NCBI GenBank assembly: GCA_937892115.1
Contig: CALAUI010000025.1
Location: 93,097 to 157,096, forward strand
Length of the DNA stretch: 64,000 nucleotides
From: an uncultured Clostridia bacterium
GTDB lineage: Bacteria; Bacillota; Clostridia; Oscillospirales; Acutalibacteraceae
Direction of reading: 5' to 3'
Below, one piece after another: positions 52,216 through 59,997 of this stretch. The position numbers and the translations under genes were made by a program. How positions within the stretch are numbered: position 1 is the stretch's first letter; every line of letters begins with the position of its first letter. The notes under the pieces are model-generated. The model was not told where the DNA came from. It did no database searches and was given only the letters and a program-made list of their open reading frames with translations.

Positions 52216-53298
52216 TTATTCTTCGCCGTTTTCGCTTTCCTTAGCATCGGTCTCCTCATCGGATTCATCTTCCTTTGATTTGTCCTTCTTTTTGCGGCGA
52301 AGCTTCTTCTCTTCCTTTTCTTCTCTCTTTTCTCTTTCCTCGGGTGATTCCGATTCAAAATCCGGCTCGGCAGGTCCTATGAACATAGGATTGGGGTCGG
52401 AAATAATATCAATGGCTCTGTTCAGTACGGAAAAACGGATTTCCTTCTGATTACCGCCGAATTCACCGTCAAGAGTCCAGGGGATTTCTTCATCAAATGT
52501 CATCTTGATATTGGTGCATTTGAGATAGATTATCTTGTCGCCGTCGTATTCCATCCTTTTGATTTTTCCCAGCAGGGGAAACGCCTCAAAGGGATTGGAT
52601 ACTCTTCTTACGAGAAGCACCTCAAACTTGCCGTCGTCGAGCTTCACGTCGTTTTTGTCAAATTTGAAAAGACCGGCAACGGACGTTGAATTTGAAATTG
52701 AGCCGAAAAAGAAATTGTCCTCAAGTGTTTTGCCGTCGTATTCGATTTTGATGTGCTTGGGCTTGATGCTCTGAAGCGTAGGTACAAGGTTAAGCACAAA
52801 GCCGTTTATCATATAAGCGGCATGGCCCATCCTGTTTTTCATCTTCTGCGGAGTGGAGTATGACAGATTAGTGCCCACTCCGAAGGAAGCAATGTATGAG
52901 AAAAATCTGTTGTTGAAAAGACCGATGTCGTACTGATTGATATTTCCTCTTGATATGGTTGCCGCCGCATCGTCAATATTTGAGGGAATACCGATTGTAT
53001 TTGCAAGGTCGTTGGTTGAGCCGGCAGGAATGTATCCGATGGGAACACGTCTGTTAAGAGTCATAACTCCGTTGATGGTTTCGTTGAACGTACCGTCACC
53101 GCCGCAGCAGACTACAATATCGTTTTCTTCGATACTGCTCTTGACTATGTTTGTGGCATCACCGCTGCAGGTCGTTTCTCTTATGTCAAATTCGTATTTG
53201 TCGGAGTCGAATTTTGCGGCTATTTCGGAAGCGCTTGCGCGGTCCTTATTTTTACCCGATTTGGGATTGACTATCAGTAATACTTTTTTCTTTTCCAT
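52216..53298 (-). CDS. Diacylglycerol kinase family lipid kinase
   Basis: YegS/DgkB-type lipid kinase, 360 aa from ATG 53298 with GGGTG before it; the longer frame to 53337 has no RBS. Seen: NPKSGKNKD near residue 10, nucleotide loop CGGDGTFNETI (about 65-75), and GYIPAGSTNDLAN (about 88-100). Relatives phosphorylate diacylglycerol to phosphatidic acid in lipid or lipoteichoic acid turnover. The last 45 or so residues are a highly charged tail of Glu, Lys and Asp with no known domain, an unusual addition. The promoter is 53328-53356. Confidence 0.86.
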   Translation of the reverse strand: MEKKKVLLIVNPKSGKNKDRASASEIAAKFDSDKYEFDIRETTCSGDATNIVKSSIEENDIVVCCGGDGTFNETINGVMTLNRRVPIGYIPAGSTNDLANTIGIPSNIDDAAATISRGNINQYDIGLFNNRFFSYIASFGVGTNLSYSTPQKMKNRMGHAAYMINGFVLNLVPTLQSIKPKHIKIEYDGKTLEDNFFFGSISNSTSVAGLFKFDKNDVKLDDGKFEVLLVRRVSNPFEAFPLLGKIKRMEYDGDKIIYLKCTNIKMTFDEEIPWTLDGEFGGNQKEIRFSVLNRAIDIISDPNPMFIGPAEPDFESESPEEREKREEKEEKKLRRKKKDKSKEDESDEETDAKESENGEE

Positions 53299-53327
53299 AA
53301 ATTCACCCGAAATATCAATGATAGTAC

Positions 53328-53356
53328 ATTTTATCACAACCGGCTTTAAAATTCAA
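53328..53356 (-). promoter_or_regulatory. Promoter of the lipid kinase gene
   Basis: Minus strand TTGAAT (53351-53356), 17-base spacer, TAAAAT (53328-53333). Confidence 0.62.
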
Positions 53357-53395
53357 TATTATAAAATCACTCCGAATATAATAACGAAATGACTT

Positions 53396-53665
53396 TCATT
53401 TTCCGGCAACGGGACTTTCGGAAAGCACAAGACCGCAGGACTGCCTTTTTTCACTGACGATTTCTTCCTGCATTACGGCGGAGCTTTCGCTTTCCTTACC
53501 GGAATTGAGCCACGCCTGGATAAAAACATTTTTACGGCAGAATGCCTTGAATCTGTTTTCAAGCTTTTTGCTGAGTAAATCCATGCCGGCGATCAGAAGA
53601 ATGAGCGCCGAGGTAAAGCCGATTATCCAGCAGATTGAGTTGATTAAATAGCTTATCATTTCCAT
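53396..53665 (-). CDS. Small single-pass membrane protein
   Basis: Unrecognised 89-aa protein with one N-terminal membrane helix (about residues 8-30) followed by a basic cytoplasmic part (LSKKLENRFKAFCRKNVF) and a Ser/Glu-rich tail. ATG has GGAGATATT before it. It follows the 94-aa unknown gene by 12 bases and is likely co-transcribed with it. Confidence 0.65.
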   Translation of the reverse strand: MEMISYLINSICWIIGFTSALILLIAGMDLLSKKLENRFKAFCRKNVFIQAWLNSGKESESSAVMQEEIVSEKRQSCGLVLSESPVAGK

Positions 53666-53677
53666 AGTAATATCTCC

Positions 53678-53962
53678 TTATTCCTTATTCAATACGTTTT
53701 CAAGACATTCGGTTATCATTTCGTAATCGTTTGTTTCGGTTGCTTCACCGTTATCGCTGATATTAACGTTCCTTATGTCCGTTACCGTTCCCTCATCGTC
53801 AAAATGTACCGTCAGGCGGTATTCTCTGATAACGTAATCGTCAAGCTCGAATACGTAATCCGTGAAGTGACTTTTGCCGGTCATTTCCGTTAAGAACTGT
53901 CTGCCGATGAACCGTTCCTTCAAAAGGCCGATGCCCGTTATTTGTGTTACTCCGTTTACCAT
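53678..53962 (-). CDS. Unknown 94-aa protein
   Basis: Not recognised. 94 aa from ATG 53962; an ATG two codons earlier touches the RBS (GGAGGT), so the inner start is chosen. Soluble, acidic, with two beta-rich halves (QITGIGLLKERFIGRQFLTE and YVIREYRLTVHFDDEGTV) and a C-terminal helix; no cysteines beyond one near the end. Together with the membrane gene downstream it may form a small two-gene unit. It is preceded by the terminator at 53985. Confidence 0.6.
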   Translation of the reverse strand: MVNGVTQITGIGLLKERFIGRQFLTEMTGKSHFTDYVFELDDYVIREYRLTVHFDDEGTVTDIRNVNISDNGEATETNDYEMITECLENVLNKE

Positions 53963-53980
53963 TATCATACCTCCTTAAAA

Positions 53981-54020
53981 CAAGATACAGACAGGGGGGA
54001 TTGTTCCTTCCTGTCTGTAT
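53981..54020 (-). terminator. Terminator after the TagF-like gene
   Basis: Perfect 10-bp stem ATACAGACAG / CTGTCTGTAT (53985-53994 and 54011-54020), followed on the minus strand by CTTGTTTT. Close of the long greA-to-TagF cluster. Confidence 0.82.
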
Positions 54021-54050
54021 GATACATTTTCAGTTGTACAATAAAACGGA

Positions 54051-55139
54051 CTATTCTAAAACGGCTTTCAAAATTCTTTCCGTATTCATATCGTCAATAA
54101 AATCAAAGTTGAATCTGAGAAATGCTTCTGCCTTTTCGTCAATTTTGCAATCCTTTACAGCATCGGGTATTTCTTTGAAATCTTTAATTACTTTGCCCGG
54201 AACGTAATCCTCGTAGCCCTTACAGAATGAGCGTTCCTTTTCGTATTCATCAAGGTCAAAGGCATAGAATAAGCAGGGCTTATTCAGCAGAGCAAAATCC
54301 ATACATATTGACGAGTAATCCGTGATAAGCATATCGCAGATAAGCGTCAGCTTTGCGGTGTCATATCCCGTTACGTCAACGGCATTTTCGGGTATTTTTG
54401 CGGAGTGAACACGCGGATGAAGCTTTATGAGCAGAGCGTATCCTCCCTGCGTACTTTCATTGAAATAATTTACGTCAAGAGAATCCAGCAGGGCTTTGTC
54501 CCTTTCCGGAGTGTCTCTGAAGGTGGGTGCGTAAAGCACAAGCTTTTTTCCTCTGCAAAGTGGGAATGCTTTATAAAATTCCTCCTTCATCGCACCCGAA
54601 TCCTGCTCCTTCAGCAGGTAATCAAGCCGGGGAGAGCCCAGAGGAAGCACCTTTTCCCTGTCTGCTCCGAAGGCGTCGGCATATATATCCCTGATGTTTT
54701 CCGACGTGCATGTGATATATGTCAGTTTTTCCGTGCATTTTTTCAGCCGCTGAGCCGTTTCTTCGTCAATATCAGTCAGCAGACCGAATTTCTTGAATGC
54801 ACCTTCGCCGTGCCAGAGCTGTGTGATTACCGTCTCTTTACTGAAATGCAGGTCTGCCATAGGCATGAAATTATCGTTGAGAAAGATATATTTTGCCGTG
54901 GCGAGAATCCGTGAATCCCTCAGAAAGAACCGTATGTAGTTTTTGATTCCGCTTCTGGGTACGTTTATTCTTATTAGCTCGTATCTACCCTTTTCTTTAA
55001 GATATTCCTCAACGGCTCCCGTTGAATCGTGACTGCCGCCGGGATGAGGGGCAAGAAGCACCGCTCTGTTTACCTTTATCGGCGCCACTCTGCAGATATT
55101 AAAGAATAAAGCAAATATTTTATACAGTATTTTTTTCAT
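54051..55139 (-). CDS. CDP-glycerol glycerophosphotransferase-like protein (TagF/TarL family)
   Basis: Polymerises or primes glycerol/ribitol phosphate onto teichoic-acid-like wall polymer at the membrane face. 362 aa from ATG 55139; the open frame upstream crosses a terminator. Seen: HGEGAFKKFG (about 131-140, where the family usually has HGTPLKKFG), LVLYAPTFRD (about 207), and TDYSSICMDFALLNKPCLFY (about 287-306). TarI and TarJ beside it suggest a ribitol-phosphate substrate. Shorter than polymerases with extra N-terminal domains, so it may be a primase-type enzyme. Confidence 0.8.
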   Translation of the reverse strand: MKKILYKIFALFFNICRVAPIKVNRAVLLAPHPGGSHDSTGAVEEYLKEKGRYELIRINVPRSGIKNYIRFFLRDSRILATAKYIFLNDNFMPMADLHFSKETVITQLWHGEGAFKKFGLLTDIDEETAQRLKKCTEKLTYITCTSENIRDIYADAFGADREKVLPLGSPRLDYLLKEQDSGAMKEEFYKAFPLCRGKKLVLYAPTFRDTPERDKALLDSLDVNYFNESTQGGYALLIKLHPRVHSAKIPENAVDVTGYDTAKLTLICDMLITDYSSICMDFALLNKPCLFYAFDLDEYEKERSFCKGYEDYVPGKVIKDFKEIPDAVKDCKIDEKAEAFLRFNFDFIDDMNTERILKAVLE

Positions 55140-55145
55140 AATTTT

Positions 55146-55176
55146 TAATAAAAGCTCTCCTGCAGGGGAGAGCTTT
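55146..55176 (-). terminator. Terminator or attenuator between tarJ and the TagF-like gene
   Basis: Perfect 10-bp stem AAAGCTCTCC / GGAGAGCTTT (55151-55160 and 55167-55176), followed by TATT and AAAAATT on the minus strand. Its left arm overlaps the RBS region of the TagF-like gene. Confidence 0.68.
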
Positions 55177-55182
55177 GCTTTG

Positions 55183-56205
55183 TTATTTTTCCCACTTGAT
55201 GACAGTTTTGCCGAAGTGACGGCTGATGTCATCCTTGAATGCCTTGTGGATATCGTCAATAGTGCGTACCGTGGTTACTTCACCGATGATGTTTTCAAGG
55301 TAAGCGGGGATAGTGGGATTGGATGCGAGGATTTCCATTGTCCTCTCAAAATCCTTTACACCGCTTCTGCTTGAGCCGAAAAGATTAAGACCTCTTTCCA
55401 GCACCATTCTGGTGTTGATGCCGATGTAGTTTTCGGAAACGCCCATAAGTCCCACGGAGCCCTCGGGATTGATATGGTCGATAATCTGCGATATTGCGGA
55501 GCGTGATGCCTCACCGCCTACACACTCAAAAGCGTGGTCGACCCTGAGGTCTTCGGGAATATGGTCAACGTGAAACGTATTGTCCGCGAAGCCGAAATAT
55601 GCGAGCTTATCGTAAACCGTACCGAATATATAAAGCTTTGCATCGGGATAAAGCGCTCTGAGCATCAGCGCGGTAATGAATCCGACGTTTCCGTCGCCCC
55701 AGATTCCTATCGTGTCTCTGCGGCTGTGAGCGAATTTTTCAAATCTTGATACCGCGTGAACGGCAACGCTTATAAGCTCCGAGAAGGAGGCGACCTTGAG
55801 GTCGATACCGTCGGGAACTCTTACAAGACGGTCGGGGCTGATATCAATGTAATCGCGGAGAAATCCGTCATATCCGCTGGAGCAGAAATGACTTGTAAGT
55901 CGGTAGTTTTCCGCGATAACGTCATCATCCTCGGTAGGAGTGTTGGGTACGGGTACCACGATTTCACCGGGCTTGAAATTGCCCGTCGGGTCGGAGATTA
56001 CCTTTGCCACGCATTCGTGGATAAGAGCCATGGGAAGCTTTGCTTTAAGTGCTTCCTTGCTTCTGTTGCCGAGATAATATCTCTGGTCTGCTTTGCAAAC
56101 CGACATATATAACGGCCTTAACAGCACACAATCCCTGATATCCGGCTGTGTGCAGGCAACGTCGATCATGCCGGGAGCAACCAGTCTGTAAACCTGATTA
56201 ATCAT
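55183..56205 (-). CDS. tarJ: Ribitol-5-phosphate dehydrogenase (TarJ-like)
   Basis: NADPH-dependent zinc alcohol-dehydrogenase-family enzyme that makes ribitol-5-phosphate from ribulose-5-phosphate for teichoic acid. 340 aa. Seen: N-terminal GroES-like domain with MSVCKADQRYYLGNRS (zinc-site Cys and context as in TarJ), a Rossmann fold with IGIWGDGNVGFITAL (about 167-181), DHAFECVGG (about 224), and a C-terminal TVIKWEK. It is 8 bases overlapped with tarI upstream. A terminator follows. Confidence 0.85.
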   Translation of the reverse strand: MINQVYRLVAPGMIDVACTQPDIRDCVLLRPLYMSVCKADQRYYLGNRSKEALKAKLPMALIHECVAKVISDPTGNFKPGEIVVPVPNTPTEDDDVIAENYRLTSHFCSSGYDGFLRDYIDISPDRLVRVPDGIDLKVASFSELISVAVHAVSRFEKFAHSRRDTIGIWGDGNVGFITALMLRALYPDAKLYIFGTVYDKLAYFGFADNTFHVDHIPEDLRVDHAFECVGGEASRSAISQIIDHINPEGSVGLMGVSENYIGINTRMVLERGLNLFGSSRSGVKDFERTMEILASNPTIPAYLENIIGEVTTVRTIDDIHKAFKDDISRHFGKTVIKWEK

Positions 56206-56914
56206 CTGAATCCTTACCTTTCAGAAGTGTATTTGCAACCTTCATATCGTACGGATAAGTGATTTTGATATTGAATACCTCGCCCTTTACCATATAGACG
56301 GGCTTATTCTTGATAGTGTAAATCTTGCAGGCATCCGTAAGAATGCTCTTTTCTTCATCTGTCAGAGAATCGATAACCGTTCTCAGCTCCTTAATCTTAA
56401 AGGACTGGGGAGTCTGTCCCTGATACATTTTGCTTCTGTTGGGAATTGAAGAAATGAAATCGCCGTCTTCACTTTCTACGATGGTATCCGTTGCGGGGAT
56501 AACCGTATCAGTTGCGCCGTATTTAATCGCCATATCGACGTTTTCTTCAATGATTCTGTGAGTGAGGAAGGGACGTACCGCATCGTGTGTAACGATAACG
56601 GTATCATCATCGACCTCATAGTTCTTCTCTATGAATTCGATGGCGTTTTCAAGCGTGCCGTTTCTGGTTTCGCCGCCTTCAATAACCGTGATTTTTTTGC
56701 CTTCGGGCAGATTTCTCTTGATGAGGTCCTTTGTGTGAGCCACCCAGGGCTTGGGGCAGAGAACGATGATTTCATCAATGCGGTCGTTTACAAAGAACTT
56801 TTCCACCGTGTGGATTATTATGGGCTTTGAACCCAGCTCAAGATACTGCTTGGGGGTGTCGGAATTGCCCATACGGCTTCCCTTGCCGCCTGCGAAAATT
56901 GCTGCAAATACCAT
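56198..56914 (-). CDS. tarI: Ribitol-5-phosphate cytidylyltransferase (TarI/IspD family)
   Basis: Makes CDP-ribitol from ribitol-5-phosphate and CTP. 238 aa, IspD fold. Seen: nucleotide loop FAGGKGSRMG (about 7-16), PKQYLELGSKPI, HDAVRPFLTHRI (about 109-120), and NRSKMYQGQTPQSFK. IspD is a close relative, but here the next gene is tarJ and the context is teichoic acid, so TarI is preferred; IspD activity for the isoprenoid pathway (ispE is elsewhere in the window) is not excluded. RBS AAGGAG. Confidence 0.82.
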   Translation of the reverse strand: MVFAAIFAGGKGSRMGNSDTPKQYLELGSKPIIIHTVEKFFVNDRIDEIIVLCPKPWVAHTKDLIKRNLPEGKKITVIEGGETRNGTLENAIEFIEKNYEVDDDTVIVTHDAVRPFLTHRIIEENVDMAIKYGATDTVIPATDTIVESEDGDFISSIPNRSKMYQGQTPQSFKIKELRTVIDSLTDEEKSILTDACKIYTIKNKPVYMVKGEVFNIKITYPYDMKVANTLLKGKDSDD

Positions 56915-56926
56915 TATTCATTCTCC

Positions 56927-57676
56927 TTACTTCTTACCTGAGTTTGTCATTTCAACATATTGATCACAGATTTCCCGTGCCTCGCCCTGCGCGATTATTT
57001 TGCCGTGGTCAAGTATGATTGCCTTGTTGCAGATGTTCAGCACCTGGTCAACGTTATGCGAAACGAAAAGTACGGTTACACCTTTATCAAAAAGCGAAAT
57101 AATTTTTTTCTCGCTCTTTTTTCTGAATTTTGCATCGCCTACCGACAAGACCTCGTCAAGTATCAGTATTTCGGGATCAACGGCGGAAGCAATGGCAAAG
57201 CCGAGGCGCGCCTTCATACCCGAGGAATAATTCTTGACGGGTACGTTGATAAAATCCTTCAATTCGGAAAATTCAACGATTTCATCGTATTTTTCCTGGA
57301 TGAATTTCCTTGAATAACCCATTGTGGCACCGTAAAGAAAAATATTTTCCTTGCCCGAGTAATTCATATCGAATCCGGCACCCAGCTCTATCATGGGAGC
57401 GATTATGCCGTGGGTTTCAACAGTTCCTTCCGTGGGCTTGAGTACGCCGGCTATTACCTTGAGCATGGTTGATTTTCCTGCTCCGTTAAAGCCGAGGATA
57501 CCCACTCTGTCGCCCTTTTCAACTCTCAAATTGATGTCCTTAAGGGCCCAGAATTCATTGTAGTGAAGCTTGTGAGTTACAAGCTTGATAAAATATTCCT
57601 TGAGATTGTCAACCTTTTCACTGTTGAGGTTGAACAGCATACTCATATTTTTTATTTCTATTGCGGGCTTACTCAT
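56927..57676 (-). CDS. tagH: Teichoic-acid / polysaccharide exporter ATPase (TagH-like)
   Basis: ATP-binding subunit of the TagGH-type exporter that flips wall polymer across the membrane. 249 aa, without the long C-terminal domain of Bacillus TagH. Seen: Walker A GFNGAGKSTMLKV (about 59-71), signature NYSSGMKARLGFA (about 145), Walker B ILILDEVLSVGD (about 166), and VLFVSHNVDQV. RBS AGAGGGA. It follows the permease gene by 15 bases. Confidence 0.87.
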   Translation of the reverse strand: MSKPAIEIKNMSMLFNLNSEKVDNLKEYFIKLVTHKLHYNEFWALKDINLRVEKGDRVGILGFNGAGKSTMLKVIAGVLKPTEGTVETHGIIAPMIELGAGFDMNYSGKENIFLYGATMGYSRKFIQEKYDEIVEFSELKDFINVPVKNYSSGMKARLGFAIASAVDPEILILDEVLSVGDAKFRKKSEKKIISLFDKGVTVLFVSHNVDQVLNICNKAIILDHGKIIAQGEAREICDQYVEMTNSGKK

Positions 57677-57691
57677 TTTTATCCCTCTGAA

Positions 57692-58525
57692 TCATATATG
57701 AAGAATGAATTTATCCTGTTTCTTGTAGAAGGCGATAACGCCGATAATCAGCATGACCACCGCAAAGCCGAGCGAATACTCAAGATGATGCATATTGAAC
57801 ATCTTGCCGTAGAGTACACAGCAGCGGAACATTTCCGTTATGGAGTACATGGGATTTGCCAGCATTACGTAAGAAAACAGCTCATTGTCGATTTTGAGCG
57901 AATCTATTCTGTAAACTATGGGTGTCATGTAGAAAAGAAGCAGGCAGAATACCTCGTAAAGGTAGTCTATATCCTTAAAGAATACGTCAAGGGTACTCAG
58001 TATCAGTCCCACGCCGATTGAAAGCAGGAACAGAATGATAAGGGGAACAAATACGAGAAGCATATAGGGAGTAATGTGAGGCATCATATCCGCATATTCG
58101 GGATTTACCGTACCTCTGATGACGTAGAATGCTATGAAGCAGACAAGCACCAACAGTGAAATGCAAAACGTAACGAAAGTTGACGAAACGTTTGCAAGCG
58201 GATAGATGTATTTGGGAACATAAACCTTTTTGATTACGCTTGCACTGTTTCTGACGGAGCGCATTGCTCTCTTTGTGCTCTGCGAATAGAATTCGTAAAG
58301 CAGACGGCCGCACAGCAGGTAAATGGGGTAATTCACCACACCGCTGTTTGATTTGCCGAAGACGTTGCCGAAAATGAACACAAGCACGAGGGTGGTCATC
58401 AGCGGCTGAAGGAAGGTCCATACGATTCCCAGCGCAGAGTCACGGTACTGAAGCTTGATGTTTTTTCTGACTATTTCATACAGAAGATATCTGTATTTGT
58501 AGAAATTCTTCAGATACTTTTTCAT
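57692..58525 (-). CDS. tagG: Teichoic-acid / polysaccharide exporter permease (TagG-like)
   Basis: ABC-2-type permease partner of TagH. 277 aa from ATG 58525, with ACGGAG six bases before it; the frame opens nine codons earlier without an RBS and would overlap the upstream gene. Seen: N-terminal LKNFYKYRYLLYEIVRKNIKLQYRDS, a signature cytoplasmic region for TagG/ABC-2 permeases, SALGIVWTFLQPLM, and six hydrophobic helices across the protein. Wall-polymer exporter by context. Confidence 0.87.
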   Translation of the reverse strand: MKKYLKNFYKYRYLLYEIVRKNIKLQYRDSALGIVWTFLQPLMTTLVLVFIFGNVFGKSNSGVVNYPIYLLCGRLLYEFYSQSTKRAMRSVRNSASVIKKVYVPKYIYPLANVSSTFVTFCISLLVLVCFIAFYVIRGTVNPEYADMMPHITPYMLLVFVPLIILFLLSIGVGLILSTLDVFFKDIDYLYEVFCLLLFYMTPIVYRIDSLKIDNELFSYVMLANPMYSITEMFRCCVLYGKMFNMHHLEYSLGFAVVMLIIGVIAFYKKQDKFILHI

Positions 58526-58536
58526 CATTTTCTCCG

Positions 58537-59295
58537 TTATTTTATGCCCCATTTGGCATAATACTTAAACATGGATTCAATCTGAATCCTTTTAAGCTTG
58601 AAATTCTTTTTTGATTCTCTTCCCCATTCGTGATAGACGGTGGCGAAGGGATAATAAAGCACCTTGCTGACCTTGTTTACCTTTCTTGTCAGATCGCAGT
58701 CTTCAAAATACATAAAGTATCTGCTGTCAAAACCGCCCAGCTCTTTGAAAAGCGCGGTGCGTATGAACATAAAGCAGCCCGTTGCGTTTTCGATTTCCTG
58801 TATCTGCGTAAGGTCACGGTCAAGCATGGCGTATCGGCTTAAAATCTTTCCGGGTTCTTTTCCTCTCATTCGGCTTGCCACCAGATAATAGGGTCTGGGA
58901 TTTCTCTTTCCCAGTATCTGAGGACTGCCCGAGGGAAAACGGATCTCCGGAGAAAGCATACCCACGTCGGGATGCTCCTCAAGATATGATGCCATATTTG
59001 ATATAACGTCGTCCCTGATTATTATATCGGGGTTGATTATTACGTGATAATCGGAGTCAAGGGAATCCATAATGTAATCATGACCTGCTCCGAATCCCAG
59101 ATTCTTACCGGTTTCGATAAGCTCAATCTGCGGATAATTTTCTTTGAGAAAAGCGACGGTTCCGTCCGTTGAGCCGTTATCCACGGCATACAGATGAAAG
59201 TCGCAAGCTGTATATTTCAGCAGGGAATCAACGGCTTTGCCGATAGTTCTCATGTTGTTGTAGGTAACAATACAGCCGGTAACCTTTATAGCCAT
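58537..59295 (-). CDS. Family 2 glycosyltransferase (rhamnosyltransferase-like)
   Basis: Cytoplasmic or membrane-associated GT-A glycosyltransferase, 252 aa. Seen: CIVTYNN near residue 8, AVDNGSTDGT (about 35-44), NLGFGAGHDY (about 65), the metal-binding NPDI (about 88) and FMYFEDCDLTRKV (about 193), the WbbL-like set. Probably adds a sugar such as rhamnose to the linkage unit or wall polymer, consistent with an rfbD gene in the same window. The stop is 11 bases before the tagG start. Confidence 0.86.
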   Translation of the reverse strand: MAIKVTGCIVTYNNMRTIGKAVDSLLKYTACDFHLYAVDNGSTDGTVAFLKENYPQIELIETGKNLGFGAGHDYIMDSLDSDYHVIINPDIIIRDDVISNMASYLEEHPDVGMLSPEIRFPSGSPQILGKRNPRPYYLVASRMRGKEPGKILSRYAMLDRDLTQIQEIENATGCFMFIRTALFKELGGFDSRYFMYFEDCDLTRKVNKVSKVLYYPFATVYHEWGRESKKNFKLKRIQIESMFKYYAKWGIK

Positions 59296-59300
59296 TTCAT

Positions 59301-59996
59301 TTATCCTTTCGGGTATGAAATAAGGCAGCTTATCATATCAAGACGGAATCTGATTTTTTCTCCCAATGTCGTACCGCCTCCCGTTACGTTGCCGCCGTGA
59401 CGGCGCCACAGCATAAGGGGCTCGTCTATGAGGGATATTCCGTAACCCTTTCTGATTGCAAGCAGTGCAATCCACCAGTCGTGCATGGGTGTTTTTTCGG
59501 GGAAGGGGAGACAGTCTTGAATCAGCTCCCTTCTGAAAGCCATGCAGCAGCCGACGTAGGAGTTGCGTATCAGATTTCCGGTAAAGCTGCAGTCGGGGTG
59601 ATACATATCAAAACAGGTTTCGTTGAGGGAATTAAGCTCGCCGTCGGTAATCACGGCGTTATGAAGCACAAGATCTTTTCCCTTTTCAATTTCCGCAATT
59701 ACGGTACTTACCTTATTTTCAAGCCATACGTCGTCCTGGTCGCTGAGGAAGATTACGTCTCCCGTACAGTGATTCAGGGCGTTTTCGAAATTTTTTACAA
59801 CGCCCTTGCCGGGACCTTCAACGTATCTGATACGGCTGTCCGTAAGTTCCGCAACTGCCCCACGGGTAAGACCGGAGGGCAGATCGTCGGAAACTATTAT
59901 TTCGTCATCCTCGCCAAGCTGTGACAGCATGGAGAGGAGCTGTTCTTTTATGTATTTTTCACCCTTGTAAGCGGCAAGAGCGACCGATATTTTCAT
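59301..59996 (-). CDS. Family 2 glycosyltransferase
   Basis: 231-aa GT-A glycosyltransferase, relative of rhamnosyltransferases. Seen: ALAAYKGEKYIKEQL (about 6-20), DDEIIVSDDLPSG (about 30-42), FLSDQDDVWLENK (about 84-96, with the DxD-like metal site), and a C-terminal MHDWWIALLAIRKGYGISLIDEPL. The ATG lies one base after the lysS stop with no separate RBS, so it is probably translationally coupled to lysS. It leads into a run of wall-polymer genes. Confidence 0.83.
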   Translation of the reverse strand: MKISVALAAYKGEKYIKEQLLSMLSQLGEDDEIIVSDDLPSGLTRGAVAELTDSRIRYVEGPGKGVVKNFENALNHCTGDVIFLSDQDDVWLENKVSTVIAEIEKGKDLVLHNAVITDGELNSLNETCFDMYHPDCSFTGNLIRNSYVGCCMAFRRELIQDCLPFPEKTPMHDWWIALLAIRKGYGISLIDEPLMLWRRHGGNVTGGGTTLGEKIRFRLDMISCLISYPKG

Positions 59997-59997
59997 A

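Noticed and set aside
56198..56914. ispD of the isoprenoid pathway
   Set aside because: Same fold, but it overlaps tarJ and lies in a teichoic-acid cluster; TarI is the better call, though not certain.
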